NCBI GenBank assembly: GCA_002375765.1
Contig: DFMV01000049.1
Location: 1-46,944, forward strand
Source: Rhizobiales bacterium UBA3584
Lineage (GTDB): Bacteria > Pseudomonadota > Alphaproteobacteria > Rhizobiales > Devosiaceae
Length of the DNA: 46,944 nt
Direction of reading: 5' to 3'
Positions 9,067-17,737 of the stretch are shown piece after piece. Position numbers and translations under genes: made by a program. The stretch's first letter is position 1; each line of letters begins with the position of its first letter. The notes under the pieces are model-generated. The model was not told the DNA's origin and ran no database searches. It saw only the letters and a program-made list of their open reading frames with translations.

Positions 9067-9582
9067 TTACAGGGCGCCCATGTCCGTAAAAAGGCCGACC
9101 CGCAAATCCTTGGCCTCATATATGGTTTTTCCGTCGGCTTTCACATAGCCGTCGGCAATTCCCAGCGTCAGTCTCGAGCGCATGACGCGCTTGATGTCGA
9201 TACCATATTCAACCAGTTTCACGTCATTTGTAACCTGGCCGGTGAATTTGATCTCTCCCGCCAACGCGCGACCGCGCCCGGGCGATCCGCCCCAGCCGAG
9301 AAAAAATCCGGTCATCTGCCACAGCGCATCGAGCCCCAGGCAACCGGGCATCACGGGGTCGCCGTGGAAATGGCAGGCAAAGAACCAAAGATCGGGCGTG
9401 ACGTCGAGTTCGGCGCGCACCTGTCCCTTGCCATGGGGGCCGCCATCATCATCGATCCGCGTGATGCGGTCGAACATGAGCATGGGCGGGAGCGGCAATT
9501 GCGCATTCCCCGGTCCAAAAAGCTCACCGCGCCCACAGGCCAGCAACTGGTCGTAATCGTAAGAATGGGCGCGCTCTGCCAT
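9067..9582 (-). CDS. fabA: 3-hydroxydecanoyl-[ACP] dehydratase/isomerase
   Basis: Dehydrates 3-hydroxydecanoyl-ACP and isomerises the product to the cis-3 isomer, the branch point to unsaturated fatty acids. The active-site segment [20 protein letters not shown] (70-89) contains the catalytic His71 and Asp85. The 171-residue length matches FabA, not FabZ. The fabA-fabB pair is standard in rhizobia, where it often lies next to irr; here irr is 19 kb away and rpoN is upstream instead. Confidence 0.96.
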   Translation of the reverse strand: MAERAHSYDYDQLLACGRGELFGPGNAQLPLPPMLMFDRITRIDDDGGPHGKGQVRAELDVTPDLWFFACHFHGDPVMPGCLGLDALWQMTGFFLGWGGSPGRGRALAGEIKFTGQVTNDVKLVEYGIDIKRVMRSRLTLGIADGYVKADGKTIYEAKDLRVGLFTDMGAL

Positions 9583-9663
9583 GGACTCCCCGCAAATCTG
9601 GAAAAAACTGTGTAGAGGGCAATCGCTAGGAGGGTCAATAGACCATTTGCCCGAGGCAGGGGT

Positions 9664-11163
9664 TTACGCCATTTGCGCTTTCTTCTGGCGCCGCCGGATC
9701 ACCGAGGAGGCGATGCCCATGCCCTCGCGGTATTTGGCCACGGTGCGTCGCGCCACGTCGATTCCCTGCTCGTTCTTGAGCATTTCGGCAATCGTATCGT
9801 CCGAAAGGATCGCCTCGGGCCGTTCCGCTTCGATCAACTGGCGAATGCGGTGGCGCACGGCCTCAGCCGAATGGTCGTCGCCGCCCGAAGAGGAATTGAG
9901 CGCGGTGGTGAAGAAATATTTCATCTCGAACAGCCCGCGCGGCGTGGCGATGTACTTGTTCGCCGTCACGCGCGACACTGTCGATTCGTGCATCTCGATC
10001 TCGCTCGCCACGGCCTTGAGCGTCATGGGCCGCAGATGGGAAATCCCGTGCCGCAGAAATCCGTCCTGCTGCTTGGCGATCTCGGTCGCCACTTTCAGAA
10101 TCGTCTGGGCGCGCTGGTCGAGGCTCTTGGTCAGCCAGTTCGCCGTATTGAGGCAATCGACAAGAAAGGTCTTTTCCTCCGCATCGCGGGTCTTTTTCGA
10201 AATCGAGGCATAATAAACCCGGTTGACCAGAACCCGGGGCAGAACCTCGGAATTGAGCTCGACCTGCCAACCCCCGTCATTGCCGCGTCTGACAAACACA
10301 TCGGGCACCACCGATTGCACCGGGGAAAAATCGAAGGCTCGGCCCGGCCGCGGGTCGAGTTCGCGCAATTCGGCCAGCATGTCGAGGATGTCCTCGCGGT
10401 CCGCGCCGATCTTTTTGCCCAGAAGCGCCAGATCGTGGCTGGCCACCAGGTCGAGATGGGCGAGCAGCCCGGCCATCATGGGGTCCAGCCTGTCCTTGTC
10501 GGCCAATTGGATCGCAAGACATTCGGCAAGCGAGCGGGCGAAAACCCCAAGCGGCTCGCACCCCTGCACCTTGCTCAGTACCGCTTCGACGGTCGCCGCT
10601 TCTGCCCCCAGCTGCTCGGCGATCTGGCCGATCTCGGCCATCAGATAGCCGCGCTCGTCGAGATTATCGACAAGGCTGCGCGCGATCAGCCGCTCCGCGG
10701 GGTCCTTGAGGATCAGATTGACCTGTTCGGCCAGATGGTCGGCAAGCGAGATCTGGGCGGAAACATACTGATCGATATCGGGCGCCTCGCCCCCCAGCGC
10801 GCCGCCCTTGCCCTCGGGCCACGAGCTCGATTGGCTCAGCGAATCCTGCCCCGATTGTTCGGGAAAGACGTTGGACACGTCGGTATCGAGGCTGTCGGCA
10901 ATCGTCATTGCGCTGCCCAGATGGTCGGAATGGTCGACCACGTCGCGATAGGGGTCGATTTCCTCGGCCCGCTCGCGCTCCATGGGCGTATCGCCATCGG
11001 GCGCGTCGGTGCTTTCGAGCAGGGGATTGCGCATCAGTTCGGCATCGACAAATGCGCTGAGCTCGAGATGGCTCAGCTGCAAAAGCCGGATCGACGCCAT
11101 CAATTGCGGCGTCAGTGTCAAGGACTGGGTTTGCCGGACATCCAGCCGTGGCGAAAGCGCCAT
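9664..11163 (-). CDS. rpoN: RNA polymerase sigma-54 factor
   Basis: The alternative sigma factor for -24/-12 promoters, dependent on enhancer-binding ATPases. Region I is the Gln/Leu-rich N-terminus (RQTQSLTLTPQLMASIRLLQLSHLEL, glutamine-rich), followed by an acidic linker, the core-binding domain, a helix-turn-helix (ESTVSRVTANKYIATPRG) and the RpoN box ARRTVAKYRE near residue 480. Length 499 is normal. It is downstream of lptB, as in many proteobacteria, but the usual hpf and ptsN followers are not here (see 29141 and 29878). Confidence 0.97.
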   Translation of the reverse strand: MALSPRLDVRQTQSLTLTPQLMASIRLLQLSHLELSAFVDAELMRNPLLESTDAPDGDTPMERERAEEIDPYRDVVDHSDHLGSAMTIADSLDTDVSNVFPEQSGQDSLSQSSSWPEGKGGALGGEAPDIDQYVSAQISLADHLAEQVNLILKDPAERLIARSLVDNLDERGYLMAEIGQIAEQLGAEAATVEAVLSKVQGCEPLGVFARSLAECLAIQLADKDRLDPMMAGLLAHLDLVASHDLALLGKKIGADREDILDMLAELRELDPRPGRAFDFSPVQSVVPDVFVRRGNDGGWQVELNSEVLPRVLVNRVYYASISKKTRDAEEKTFLVDCLNTANWLTKSLDQRAQTILKVATEIAKQQDGFLRHGISHLRPMTLKAVASEIEMHESTVSRVTANKYIATPRGLFEMKYFFTTALNSSSGGDDHSAEAVRHRIRQLIEAERPEAILSDDTIAEMLKNEQGIDVARRTVAKYREGMGIASSVIRRRQKKAQMA

Positions 11164-11211
11164 GCCTAATCAGCTCCCACTCTGTTCCCCCAAATCGAAG
11201 CGTCCCAGGCC

Positions 11212-11264
11212 AGAGCGTGTCCAGAACAAGTGGAAACGGTTGTTCGATTCGGACACGCGACAAC
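11212..11264. repeat. Palindromic intergenic repeat, family A copy 3
   Basis: Outer arms gcgtgtcc and ggacacgcg pair perfectly, with inner aacaagtggaaac...gttgttcgattc. Note the change from gcgtttcc/ggaagcgcg in other copies to gcgtgtcc/ggacacgcg, which keeps pairing. It sits between the rpoN start and the lptB stop, so it is within the likely lptB-rpoN transcript. Confidence 0.75.
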
Positions 11265-11364
11265 CGAGGACGTCGACGGGGCGAACCTAGCGGCTTTGTG
11301 ACAGCCCTTCAAGACATGCCATACAATTTCCGTGCCAAGTTTCGGTGCCAGCTGTTCGTGCGGC

Positions 11365-12105
11365 CTAAAGTTTGAAGCTCTCGCCCAGATAAACCCGTCT
11401 TGCGTCGGGGTCGGCCATGATGGTTTCCGGCCGCCCCTGGATCATCACCTTGCCTCCGTGGATCAGATAGGCCCGGTCCACCAGCCCGAAGGTTTCGCGA
11501 ACCTGATGGTCGGTGATCAGCACCCCGATGCCGCGCTGGGTCAGCTGGCGCACCAGCCCCTGGATATCGGCCACGGCGATCGGATCGACCCCGGCAAACG
11601 GCTCGTCGAGCAGCATGAATTTGGGGTCCGCCGCCAGCGCACGGGCAATTTCCACCCGCCGCCGCTCGCCGCCCGACAGCGCCAGGGCGTCCGCATCGCG
11701 CAAATGGGAGACAGAGAACTCGTCGAGCAATTCGTCGAGCCGCGCGTTGCGCTCTTTCTTGTTCTTGATGTGCCCCTCGAGCACGGCCAGCACGTTGTCC
11801 TTGACCGAGAGGCCGCGAAAGATCGAGGCCTCTTGCGGCAGGTAGCCGATGCCCAGCCGTCCGCGCTGATAAAGCGGCAGATGGGTAATGGGCAGCCCAT
11901 CGAGCAGCACTTCCCCGCCATCGGGCCGCACCAGCCCCATGATCATGGTGAAAACCGTGGTCTTGCCCGCCCCGTTCGGCCCGAGCAGGCCCACCGCCTC
12001 GCCGCGCCGCACCGCGATCGAAACGTCGCGCACAACCGCGCGCTTTCCAAAACTCTTGGCAAGACCGTGGGCGACGAGCCAGCCGGTCTGGTCGATTTCG
12101 GCCAT
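11365..12105 (-). CDS. lptB: LPS export ABC transporter ATP-binding protein
   Basis: Cytoplasmic ATPase of the LptB2FGC complex that drives lipopolysaccharide from the inner membrane onto the LptA bridge. It has Walker A GPNGAGKTT (42-50), the Q-loop in YLPQEASIFRGL (typical of LptB), the signature LSGGERRRVEIARAL and Walker B MLLDEPFAGVDP. The ATG overlaps the lptA stop (TGATG), indicating translational coupling. About 200 bases holding a palindromic repeat separate it from rpoN. Confidence 0.96.
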   Translation of the reverse strand: MAEIDQTGWLVAHGLAKSFGKRAVVRDVSIAVRRGEAVGLLGPNGAGKTTVFTMIMGLVRPDGGEVLLDGLPITHLPLYQRGRLGIGYLPQEASIFRGLSVKDNVLAVLEGHIKNKKERNARLDELLDEFSVSHLRDADALALSGGERRRVEIARALAADPKFMLLDEPFAGVDPIAVADIQGLVRQLTQRGIGVLITDHQVRETFGLVDRAYLIHGGKVMIQGRPETIMADPDARRVYLGESFKL

Positions 12106-12617
12106 CAGCCCCCCGGCGTAAACGTGCTGGTCACGCGCCCGCCGCCGCCCGCAGAGCTGAACGAGGAGGTGCCGGCCCGCGTATCGATCACCAGCCGATC
12201 GGCGTTGACGGTGCCGCTCGCGTTGACCACCACAACCGAGCCGGCAAACACCAGAACCCGGTCGCCAAAATCATAGTCGGCGGTGTCCGCTTCCACGGTC
12301 TGCTCGTCGAACACCATTTTCACCCGTCCGCCGGAAGCCGAAAAGCTTTCCAGGTCCGACGGTCCGCCCTCTCCGTAAAGGGTTTTGACCTGCGGCGCTT
12401 CAAGTTGCATCGTGCCCTGGGTGATCACGACATTGCCGGTAAAAAGCGCCGTGCTCTCGTTTTCGAGCACTTCGAGACTGTCGGCGGTCACGTTGACCTG
12501 CTCGTCGGCCTCCTCGGCCAGCCCTCCGAACCCGGCCGGATCGCTGGCCGTGCTCTGGGCCAGGGCCGGCCCGGCAACAAGGGCAAAACATGCGATCAGC
12601 ACTCTAAGGCGCATCAT
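12105..12617 (-). CDS. lptA: LPS transport periplasmic protein LptA
   Basis: The periplasmic bridge protein that carries LPS across the envelope. A signal peptide (MMRLRVLIACFALVAGPALA) is followed by the beta-jellyroll OstA-like fold: VTADSLEVLENESTALFTGNV is the family's first repeat and VEADTADYDFGDRVLVFAG a later one. The ATG at 12615-12617, inside the end of lptC, is preceded by GGAGACGG at good spacing; the frame is open 36 bases further upstream without a better site. It gives 170 residues. Confidence 0.9.
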   Translation of the reverse strand: MMRLRVLIACFALVAGPALAQSTASDPAGFGGLAEEADEQVNVTADSLEVLENESTALFTGNVVITQGTMQLEAPQVKTLYGEGGPSDLESFSASGGRVKMVFDEQTVEADTADYDFGDRVLVFAGSVVVVNASGTVNADRLVIDTRAGTSSFSSAGGGGRVTSTFTPGG

Positions 12618-13278
12618 TGTCCGTCTCCGCTCCAAAAGGGTCCCGTGCCTCACCGGCGTCGGGCTGGGGCACCATATCGAGGTTCACGCCGGTAAAATGC
12701 CAGCGCGCCGCCTCCAGGTCGTGTTCCATGGTATCGGCATGAAGTTGCGCGCCCGTGTCGAAGGCAAAACGCACCGGCCCGTCCGAAATCAGGATCTGGG
12801 CGGGCCAATCCACCTCGACACCGGCCAGGACGCCGCGTGCCCCGGTCGAATCGAGGACGGTTACATCTTCGTTGGACACCAGATGTTCGGTGCTCATCGT
12901 CCATTCGGCCGAAGCAAATTCGATATGGGCCGAATACCCGGTATCGTCGGCAATATCGACAGAGAGATCGTAAAGATCGGCCGTATCGAGATTGCCGACC
13001 CGCGATTCCGCCCGCGCCGCTTCCAGCGTGTAGTTCGATCCCGTCGCCGTCCGCCCCTCAAAGCGCGGCCCTTCGATCACCAGCGTATCGTTTTCCAGCC
13101 TTAAGCCTTCAATCGGCACGATATCGCCGACCATGCTGGCGGCAATCTGGAACGCGGGCACCGACAGAACCAGGATCCCGACTACCGGCACGATCCAGCG
13201 CAGCGCCGCGATGCGCCGATTGTGCGCAAGGGACCGCCGGTAGGTTTCGTGTCGGACGCTGGCCGAAGGAGCGATCAT
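12604..13278 (-). CDS. lptC: LPS export protein LptC
   Basis: A bitopic inner-membrane protein that passes LPS from LptBFG to LptA. One N-terminal transmembrane helix (LRWIVPVVGILVLSVPAFQI, about residues 26-45) is followed by a periplasmic beta domain with VIEGPRFEGRTATGSNYTL, the pattern of alphaproteobacterial LptC. It overlaps lptA by 14 bases and begins 8 bases after nrnC, so nrnC-lptC-lptA-lptB form one transcription unit. Confidence 0.9.
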   Translation of the reverse strand: MIAPSASVRHETYRRSLAHNRRIAALRWIVPVVGILVLSVPAFQIAASMVGDIVPIEGLRLENDTLVIEGPRFEGRTATGSNYTLEAARAESRVGNLDTADLYDLSVDIADDTGYSAHIEFASAEWTMSTEHLVSNEDVTVLDSTGARGVLAGVEVDWPAQILISDGPVRFAFDTGAQLHADTMEHDLEAARWHFTGVNLDMVPQPDAGEARDPFGAETDNDAP

Positions 13279-13286
13279 CGCATGAC

Positions 13287-13904
13287 CTAGCTGTGGGCGA
13301 AGATGTCGGTCTCGGGCCAGCCGGCGAGATCGAGGTGGGCGCGGGTGGGCAGGAACTCGAAACAGGCCCTGGCCATCTCGGTCCGCCCTTCGCGGGCCAG
13401 CATGCGGTCGAGATGCCGGCGCAGGTCGTGCAGATAGAGCACGTCGGAGGCCGCATAATCGAGCTGGGCCTGGCTCAGCGTTTCCGCCCCCCAGTCAGAC
13501 GATTGCTGCTGCTTGCTCATATCGACGCCCAGAAGTTCGCGCGAGAGATCTTTCAGCCCATGCCGGTCGGTATAGGTCCGCACCAGTTTCGAAGCGATCT
13601 TGGTGCAATAGACCGGCGTGGTCATCACCCCGAACGCGGCAAAAAGCGCCGCCATGTCGAAGCGGGCGAAATGAAAGAGCTTTGTCTTGGTCTCGTCGGC
13701 CAGAAGCGCAGCAAGGTTGGGCGCTTCGGTTTGTCCGGGAAGAATCTGGACCACATCGGCCGTGCCGTCGCCGGGCGAAAGCTGCACGACGCACAACCGG
13801 TCGCGTGCCGGATTAAGGCCCATGGTCTCGGTATCGATGGCCACCTGCCGTCCGGTGTAGCGGGAAAGGTCGGGCAGATCGCCCTTGTGCAGTCGAACGC
13901 TCAT
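13287..13904 (-). CDS. nrnC: NanoRNase C, DEDDy 3'-5' oligoribonuclease
   Basis: Degrades very short RNA oligonucleotides; it replaces Orn in many alphaproteobacteria. The single-domain, 205-residue protein lacks the HRDC domains of true RNase D. The DEDDy residues are visible: D24 and E26 in IDTETMGL, D83 in HFARFD, and Y150/D154 in YAASDVLYL. The whole sequence, including TYTDRHGLKDL and SKQQQSSDW, resembles characterised Bartonella NrnC closely, so I prefer this to the generic RNase D name. Confidence 0.9.
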   Translation of the reverse strand: MSVRLHKGDLPDLSRYTGRQVAIDTETMGLNPARDRLCVVQLSPGDGTADVVQILPGQTEAPNLAALLADETKTKLFHFARFDMAALFAAFGVMTTPVYCTKIASKLVRTYTDRHGLKDLSRELLGVDMSKQQQSSDWGAETLSQAQLDYAASDVLYLHDLRRHLDRMLAREGRTEMARACFEFLPTRAHLDLAGWPETDIFAHS

Positions 13905-14086
13905 GTCGTCTCTATACTCCGGGGAGAGGCAAAGGTGTCCCTAGATGCCACACCCCGCAGCGTTTTGCCTAGACCCGGCAGATGCCAACTTGGCTGCGAC
14001 CAATCGCGCCTCGTCCCCGCAGGCAATGTGGGGAGGGATCGATCAAACGCAATATTTCAGGAAAATTCGGCAGAGCCGAAAAGGAT

Positions 14087-14173
14087 TGGTGCCCAGAAGA
14101 AGACTCGAACTTCCACTCCCTTTCGGGAACTAGCACCTGAAGCTAGCGCGTCTACCAATTCCGCCATCTGGGC
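14087..14173 (-). tRNA. tRNA-Leu (anticodon CAG)
   Basis: A type II tRNA with encoded CCA (14087-14089). Acceptor GCCCAGA pairs with TCTGGGC. The anticodon arm is CTAGC-TTCAGGT-GCTAG, giving CAG; the long variable arm is ttcccgaaagggag, and the T arm contains GTTCGAGTC. The 182 bases between it and nrnC show no other feature. Confidence 0.95.
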
Positions 14174-14249
14174 AACGGGGGCACGCTTTAGAGTGCCCTT
14201 GGGGCTTTGTCAATGCAGCTTGCGCTGGCCTGCCGGGAAAATCTGCGGC

Positions 14250-14618
14250 TCAGAAATCGGCGCCGTTGAAATGGCTTATCGCGTTCCTGTCATAGCGCGG
14301 CTCGTTCAGGCAGTGCACGTTTATGACATGGATGGTGTTGCCCTGTCCGTCACTGCCTGCGGCAAACGGCTGGATGCCGCATTGGGTGCAGAACTGGTGG
14401 GCGATGGTGTGGGAATTGAACTTGTATGTCTTGAGAGCCTCGCTGCCGCCGAGCAGGACGAAATCATCCCCCGGCACTGAATGCATCACCGCATTGAGCC
14501 GGCGGCAGCGCGAACAATTGCACTGAAAAGGCGCCTCGAGCCGCGTGCGGGCCGTAAATCGCACCGCGCCGCACTGACAACTGCCTTCGTAAACGGGAAT
14601 ATCGGCCTGCTCGCTCAC
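14250..14618 (-). CDS. GFA-domain (glutathione-dependent formaldehyde-activating-like) protein
   Basis: A small zinc-binding protein of the GFA/CENP-V family. The Cys pattern CQCGAVRF ... CNCSRCRR ... CTQCGIQPF is the family signature for two zinc sites. The GTG at 14616-14618 has AGGAG at proper spacing, giving 122 residues starting VSEQADIPVYEGSC; a longer frame to 14699 adds residues unlike the family. Annotations as formaldehyde enzymes are generally unproven; substrate unknown. A second family member is at 25991. Confidence 0.85.
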   Translation of the reverse strand: MSEQADIPVYEGSCQCGAVRFTARTRLEAPFQCNCSRCRRLNAVMHSVPGDDFVLLGGSEALKTYKFNSHTIAHQFCTQCGIQPFAAGSDGQGNTIHVINVHCLNEPRYDRNAISHFNGADF

Positions 14619-14790
14619 GGTATCACTCCTGACATTAATAAGAACAAAACAAGAACAAATGGAAGATGGAGTCAACCCCTTTTCCCCCTGCGGCTTCATA
14701 CCGCCTCAAACCGATTGCAATCGGCCAGCCACCGGGGCTAGAACGGGCCATCCTCACAGGCGTTCGTTTTGGCGACGGGACCCTTTTAAA

Positions 14791-15771
14791 ATGACCGAAA
14801 AGACAAGAAAAATCGCGACGATCTTCGGCGGCTCGGGCTTTATCGGCACCCAGCTCACCCAGGATCTGGCGCGGCGTGGCTATTCCGTGCGGGTGGCCGT
14901 CAGGCGCCCCGATCTGGCGGGCCATGTTCGCATGTTCGGGTTCCCCGGCCAGATTCAGCCGATCCAGGCCAATCTGCGCTATCCCGAATCGGTTGCCGCT
15001 GCCGTGCGCGGCTCCGATGTTGTCATCAACCTGGTGGGCATCCTCTTTGAAAAGGGCAAGCAGCGCTTCCGCGCCGTCCAGACCCTGGGCGCCAGGGCCG
15101 TTGCCGGAGCGGCCCGCGATGCCGGGGTGCCCACTCTCGTCCACATGTCCGCCCTGGGCGCCGATCCGCAATCGCCTTCGGCCTATCAGCGTGCCAAGGC
15201 GCTGGGCGAGGAAGAAGTGCTCAAGGCGTTCCCCAAAGCCATTATCATGCGGCCCTCGCTGGTGTTCGGCGCCGAAGACGGGTTTTTCAACCTGTTCGGC
15301 TTTATCGCCCGCATGTCCCCCGTCATGCCCCTGATCGGGCGCGATACCAAATTCCAGCCCGTCTATGTCGGCGATGTCGCCGAAGCGATCGCCCTTGCCG
15401 CCCAAGGTGCTGTCAAAGCCGGCAAGGTCTATGAGCTGGGCGGCCCGGAAATCGTCACCATGGAGCAGGTGATCGAGCGCGTCCTCGAACAGACCCGCCG
15501 CAAGCGGCTCGTCCTGCCCCTGCCCGAATTTGTGGCAATGGCTGTCGCCAGAATCTTCTCGCTTCTGCCCAAGCCGCTCCTGACCCCCGATCAGGTCATC
15601 CAGCTCGGCATCGACAACATCGTCTCGCCCGAAGCGAAAAAGCAGAAGCGCACCCTCGAAGCGTTCGGCATAGCGCCCACCACCATGGACGCCATCCTGC
15701 CCACCTATATGTGGCGCTTCCGCAAGCATGGCGAGTTCGACCGCCATATCAATCCGCTGGTCAATGGCTGA
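14791..15771 (+). CDS. NDUFA9-like NAD(P)-binding protein (complex I accessory subunit family)
   Basis: An atypical short-chain dehydrogenase-like protein. It begins with the Rossmann motif TIFGGSGFIGTQL and continues with the VHMSALGADPQSPSAYQRAKALGEE active-site-like segment (a Y-x3-K pattern) and the MRPSLVFG motif. This set matches the complex I NDUFA9 subunit family of alphaproteobacteria, relatives of the mitochondrial NADH dehydrogenase subunit that binds NADPH. The ATG at 14791 is chosen because residues before it look like untranslated DNA. Length 326 is typical. Confidence 0.88.
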   Translation: MTEKTRKIATIFGGSGFIGTQLTQDLARRGYSVRVAVRRPDLAGHVRMFGFPGQIQPIQANLRYPESVAAAVRGSDVVINLVGILFEKGKQRFRAVQTLGARAVAGAARDAGVPTLVHMSALGADPQSPSAYQRAKALGEEEVLKAFPKAIIMRPSLVFGAEDGFFNLFGFIARMSPVMPLIGRDTKFQPVYVGDVAEAIALAAQGAVKAGKVYELGGPEIVTMEQVIERVLEQTRRKRLVLPLPEFVAMAVARIFSLLPKPLLTPDQVIQLGIDNIVSPEAKKQKRTLEAFGIAPTTMDAILPTYMWRFRKHGEFDRHINPLVNG

Positions 15772-15814
15772 GCGGTTCGCGGTTAACCCTTCGTTGACCG
15801 GTTGACTTGAATTG

Positions 15815-15840
15815 GTGCCCAAACTTGACGGTTTGGGCAC
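15815..15840. other. Perfect 10-bp inverted repeat between NDUFA9-like and fzlA-like genes
   Basis: GTGCCCAAAC and GTTTGGGCAC pair perfectly around a six-base spacer. No T-run follows on either strand, so it is not a classical intrinsic terminator. It could be a transcription-factor operator for the downstream genes or a 3'-end-protecting hairpin. The rest of the 167-base gap shows no other feature I can name. Confidence 0.6.
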
Positions 15841-15938
15841 AAAAACACCTTGATTACCCCCCACTTTGCACGGCCTAATCGCGTCTTGAGGTTTTTGCGT
15901 CCCTCCGGACGGCGCCGCATCATTTATACGATTGGTCC

Positions 15939-16619
15939 ATGCCCCAGCTTCTCCATCACAAGCTCGATCCTTCAAGCCGGCTCATCCGCCTGATGCTTGC
16001 CGAATACGGCGTCGATGTCGATCTGGTCGACGTTTCGCCCTGGCGCCGCGATCCCGACTTCCTTGAAATCAACCCCGCCGCCTCGGTCCCGGTCATGCTC
16101 GATGAGCCGTTCCCGCCGGTCGTGGGCGTTCTGGCCACCATCGCCCATATCGAGGACAATTTCGGCCCCGAGGGCCATATCGAAGCCTTGCTGCCTGAAA
16201 ACGCCGGCGAAAAGATGGAGGTCTGGCGCCTGCTTGAATGGGTGCTGTTAAAACTCGGTCCCGAAGTCACCGCCTATCTTCTGGAAGAAAAGCTCATCAA
16301 GCGCGATCTGCGCTCGGGCGCCCCCGAACCCTCGGTCATCCGCATCGCCAAGGCCAACCTCACCGAGCATCTTGCCTATTTTTCCTGGGTGCTGGCCACC
16401 CGCCGCTGGCTGGCCGGCGATACGCTGACCCTTGCCGATTTCGCGCTCGCCGCCCACATTTCGGTCCTCGACTATATGGGCGACATCGCCTGGGAAAAGG
16501 CCGGCGAAATCAAGGATTGGTACGCCCGCATCAAATCGCGCCCCGCCTTCCGCCCGCTTCTGGGCGATCGCATTGTGGGCATGCCCGCCTCGACCACCTA
16601 CGCGGACCTTGATTTTTGA
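15939..16619 (+). CDS. FzlA-like FtsZ-binding glutathione S-transferase homologue
   Basis: A GST-fold protein: thioredoxin-like N-terminal half (HHKLDPSSRLIRLMLAEYGV ... NPAASVPVML) and helical C-terminal half with WLAGDTLTLADFALAAHISVLDYMG. The ending KSRPAFRPLLGDRI...YADLDF closely resembles Caulobacter FzlA, a GST-like activator of FtsZ-dependent constriction that lacks GST activity. The assignment is from sequence memory, so a generic GST remains possible. queG starts within its stop codon. Confidence 0.78.
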   Translation: MPQLLHHKLDPSSRLIRLMLAEYGVDVDLVDVSPWRRDPDFLEINPAASVPVMLDEPFPPVVGVLATIAHIEDNFGPEGHIEALLPENAGEKMEVWRLLEWVLLKLGPEVTAYLLEEKLIKRDLRSGAPEPSVIRIAKANLTEHLAYFSWVLATRRWLAGDTLTLADFALAAHISVLDYMGDIAWEKAGEIKDWYARIKSRPAFRPLLGDRIVGMPASTTYADLDF

Positions 16620-17737
16620 GCGCTCAGCGCGAAACCATCGTTGAAGAACTGCATGCCCGCGCTGTGTCTCTCGGGTTTACCGCCTTCGGCATCGCGCCGG
16701 CCAATGCCCGCCCCGACCTGCCGCAAAGGCTTCAATCCGCGCTGCAAAGCGGCTGGCACGCCGATATGGAGTGGATGGAAGAGACAAGGGATCGCCGCCA
16801 ATCCCCAAAGGCGCTTTGGCCCGATGTGCAGTCGGTCATCATGGTGGGCGTCAATTACGGCCCCGATGAAAACCCGCTCGACCGTCTCACCAACACATCC
16901 CTCGCCAACGTCTCTGTCTATGCCCAGATGCGCGACTATCACGACTTCATAAAGGGCCGCCTCAAGGACCTCGCCGGCCTCCTCGCCCGCCGCACCGGTG
17001 CCGAGGTCAAGGTGTTCGTCGATACCGCACCGGTGATGGAAAAGCCCCTCGCCGAAGCCGCGGGCTTGGGCTGGCAGGGCAAGCACACGGTCCTGCTCTC
17101 GCGCGATGCGGGCTCGTGGCTGTTTCTGGGCGCCATCTTCACCTCGGCCGACCTGCCCGCCAGCACGCCGGAACAGGAAAAATGCGGCACCTGCACAAAA
17201 TGCCTCGATATCTGCCCCACCAATGCCTTCCCCGCCCCCTTCCGCCTCGATGCCCGCAAATGCCTTGCCTATTATTCGGTCGAGCACAAGGGCCAGATTC
17301 CCATCCAATTTCGCAAACCCATGGGCAATCGCGTCTTTGGCTGCGATGATTGCCTTGCGGTCTGCCCGTGGAACAAGTTCGCCAGCGCCACCCGCGACGC
17401 CAAACTCTCCGCCCGTCAAGCGATCCGGAACGCGCAACTGAGCGACATGCTGGCTTTAAACGACGCGCGCTTTCGCGATTTTTTCGCCCAGACACCCGTC
17501 AAGCGCCTCGGCTCGGCCCGTTTTTTGCGCAATTGCCTCGTCGCGGCAGGCAATTCGGGCGACCGCCATCACCTGCCCGCCATCGAGCGGCTTTTCTCCC
17601 ATGAAAGCCCGCTGGTGCGCGGCATGGCCATATGGGCCCTGCGCCAATTGACCGATCCCGGCGAGGCCGAAGCCCGGCGCGCCAAATCCCTCGCAACCGA
17701 ATCCGACCCGGAGGTCAGAGCCGAATGGAGCCATTAA
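16616..17737 (+). CDS. queG: Epoxyqueuosine reductase QueG
   Basis: Last step of queuosine synthesis in tRNA: cobalamin-dependent reduction of epoxyqueuosine. Two ferredoxin-like Fe-S motifs are present, C190GTCTKCLDICP and later CDDCLAVCPWNKF, followed by a HEAT-like C-terminal region (LVRGMAIWALRQL). The catalytic Asp lies in FVDTAPVMEKPLAE. The start is a TTG that overlaps the upstream stop (TTGA), giving 373 residues with the family N-terminus. The next gene overlaps its 3' end by 13 bases. Confidence 0.95.
   Translation: MSAQRETIVEELHARAVSLGFTAFGIAPANARPDLPQRLQSALQSGWHADMEWMEETRDRRQSPKALWPDVQSVIMVGVNYGPDENPLDRLTNTSLANVSVYAQMRDYHDFIKGRLKDLAGLLARRTGAEVKVFVDTAPVMEKPLAEAAGLGWQGKHTVLLSRDAGSWLFLGAIFTSADLPASTPEQEKCGTCTKCLDICPTNAFPAPFRLDARKCLAYYSVEHKGQIPIQFRKPMGNRVFGCDDCLAVCPWNKFASATRDAKLSARQAIRNAQLSDMLALNDARFRDFFAQTPVKRLGSARFLRNCLVAAGNSGDRHHLPAIERLFSHESPLVRGMAIWALRQLTDPGEAEARRAKSLATESDPEVRAEWSH

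Noticed and set aside
13287..13904. RNase D
   Set aside because: Single-domain, 205 residues, no HRDC domain, and close match to NrnC including the SKQQQSSDW stretch.
15815..15840. Intrinsic terminator after the NDUFA9-like gene
   Set aside because: No T-tract follows the hairpin on either strand.
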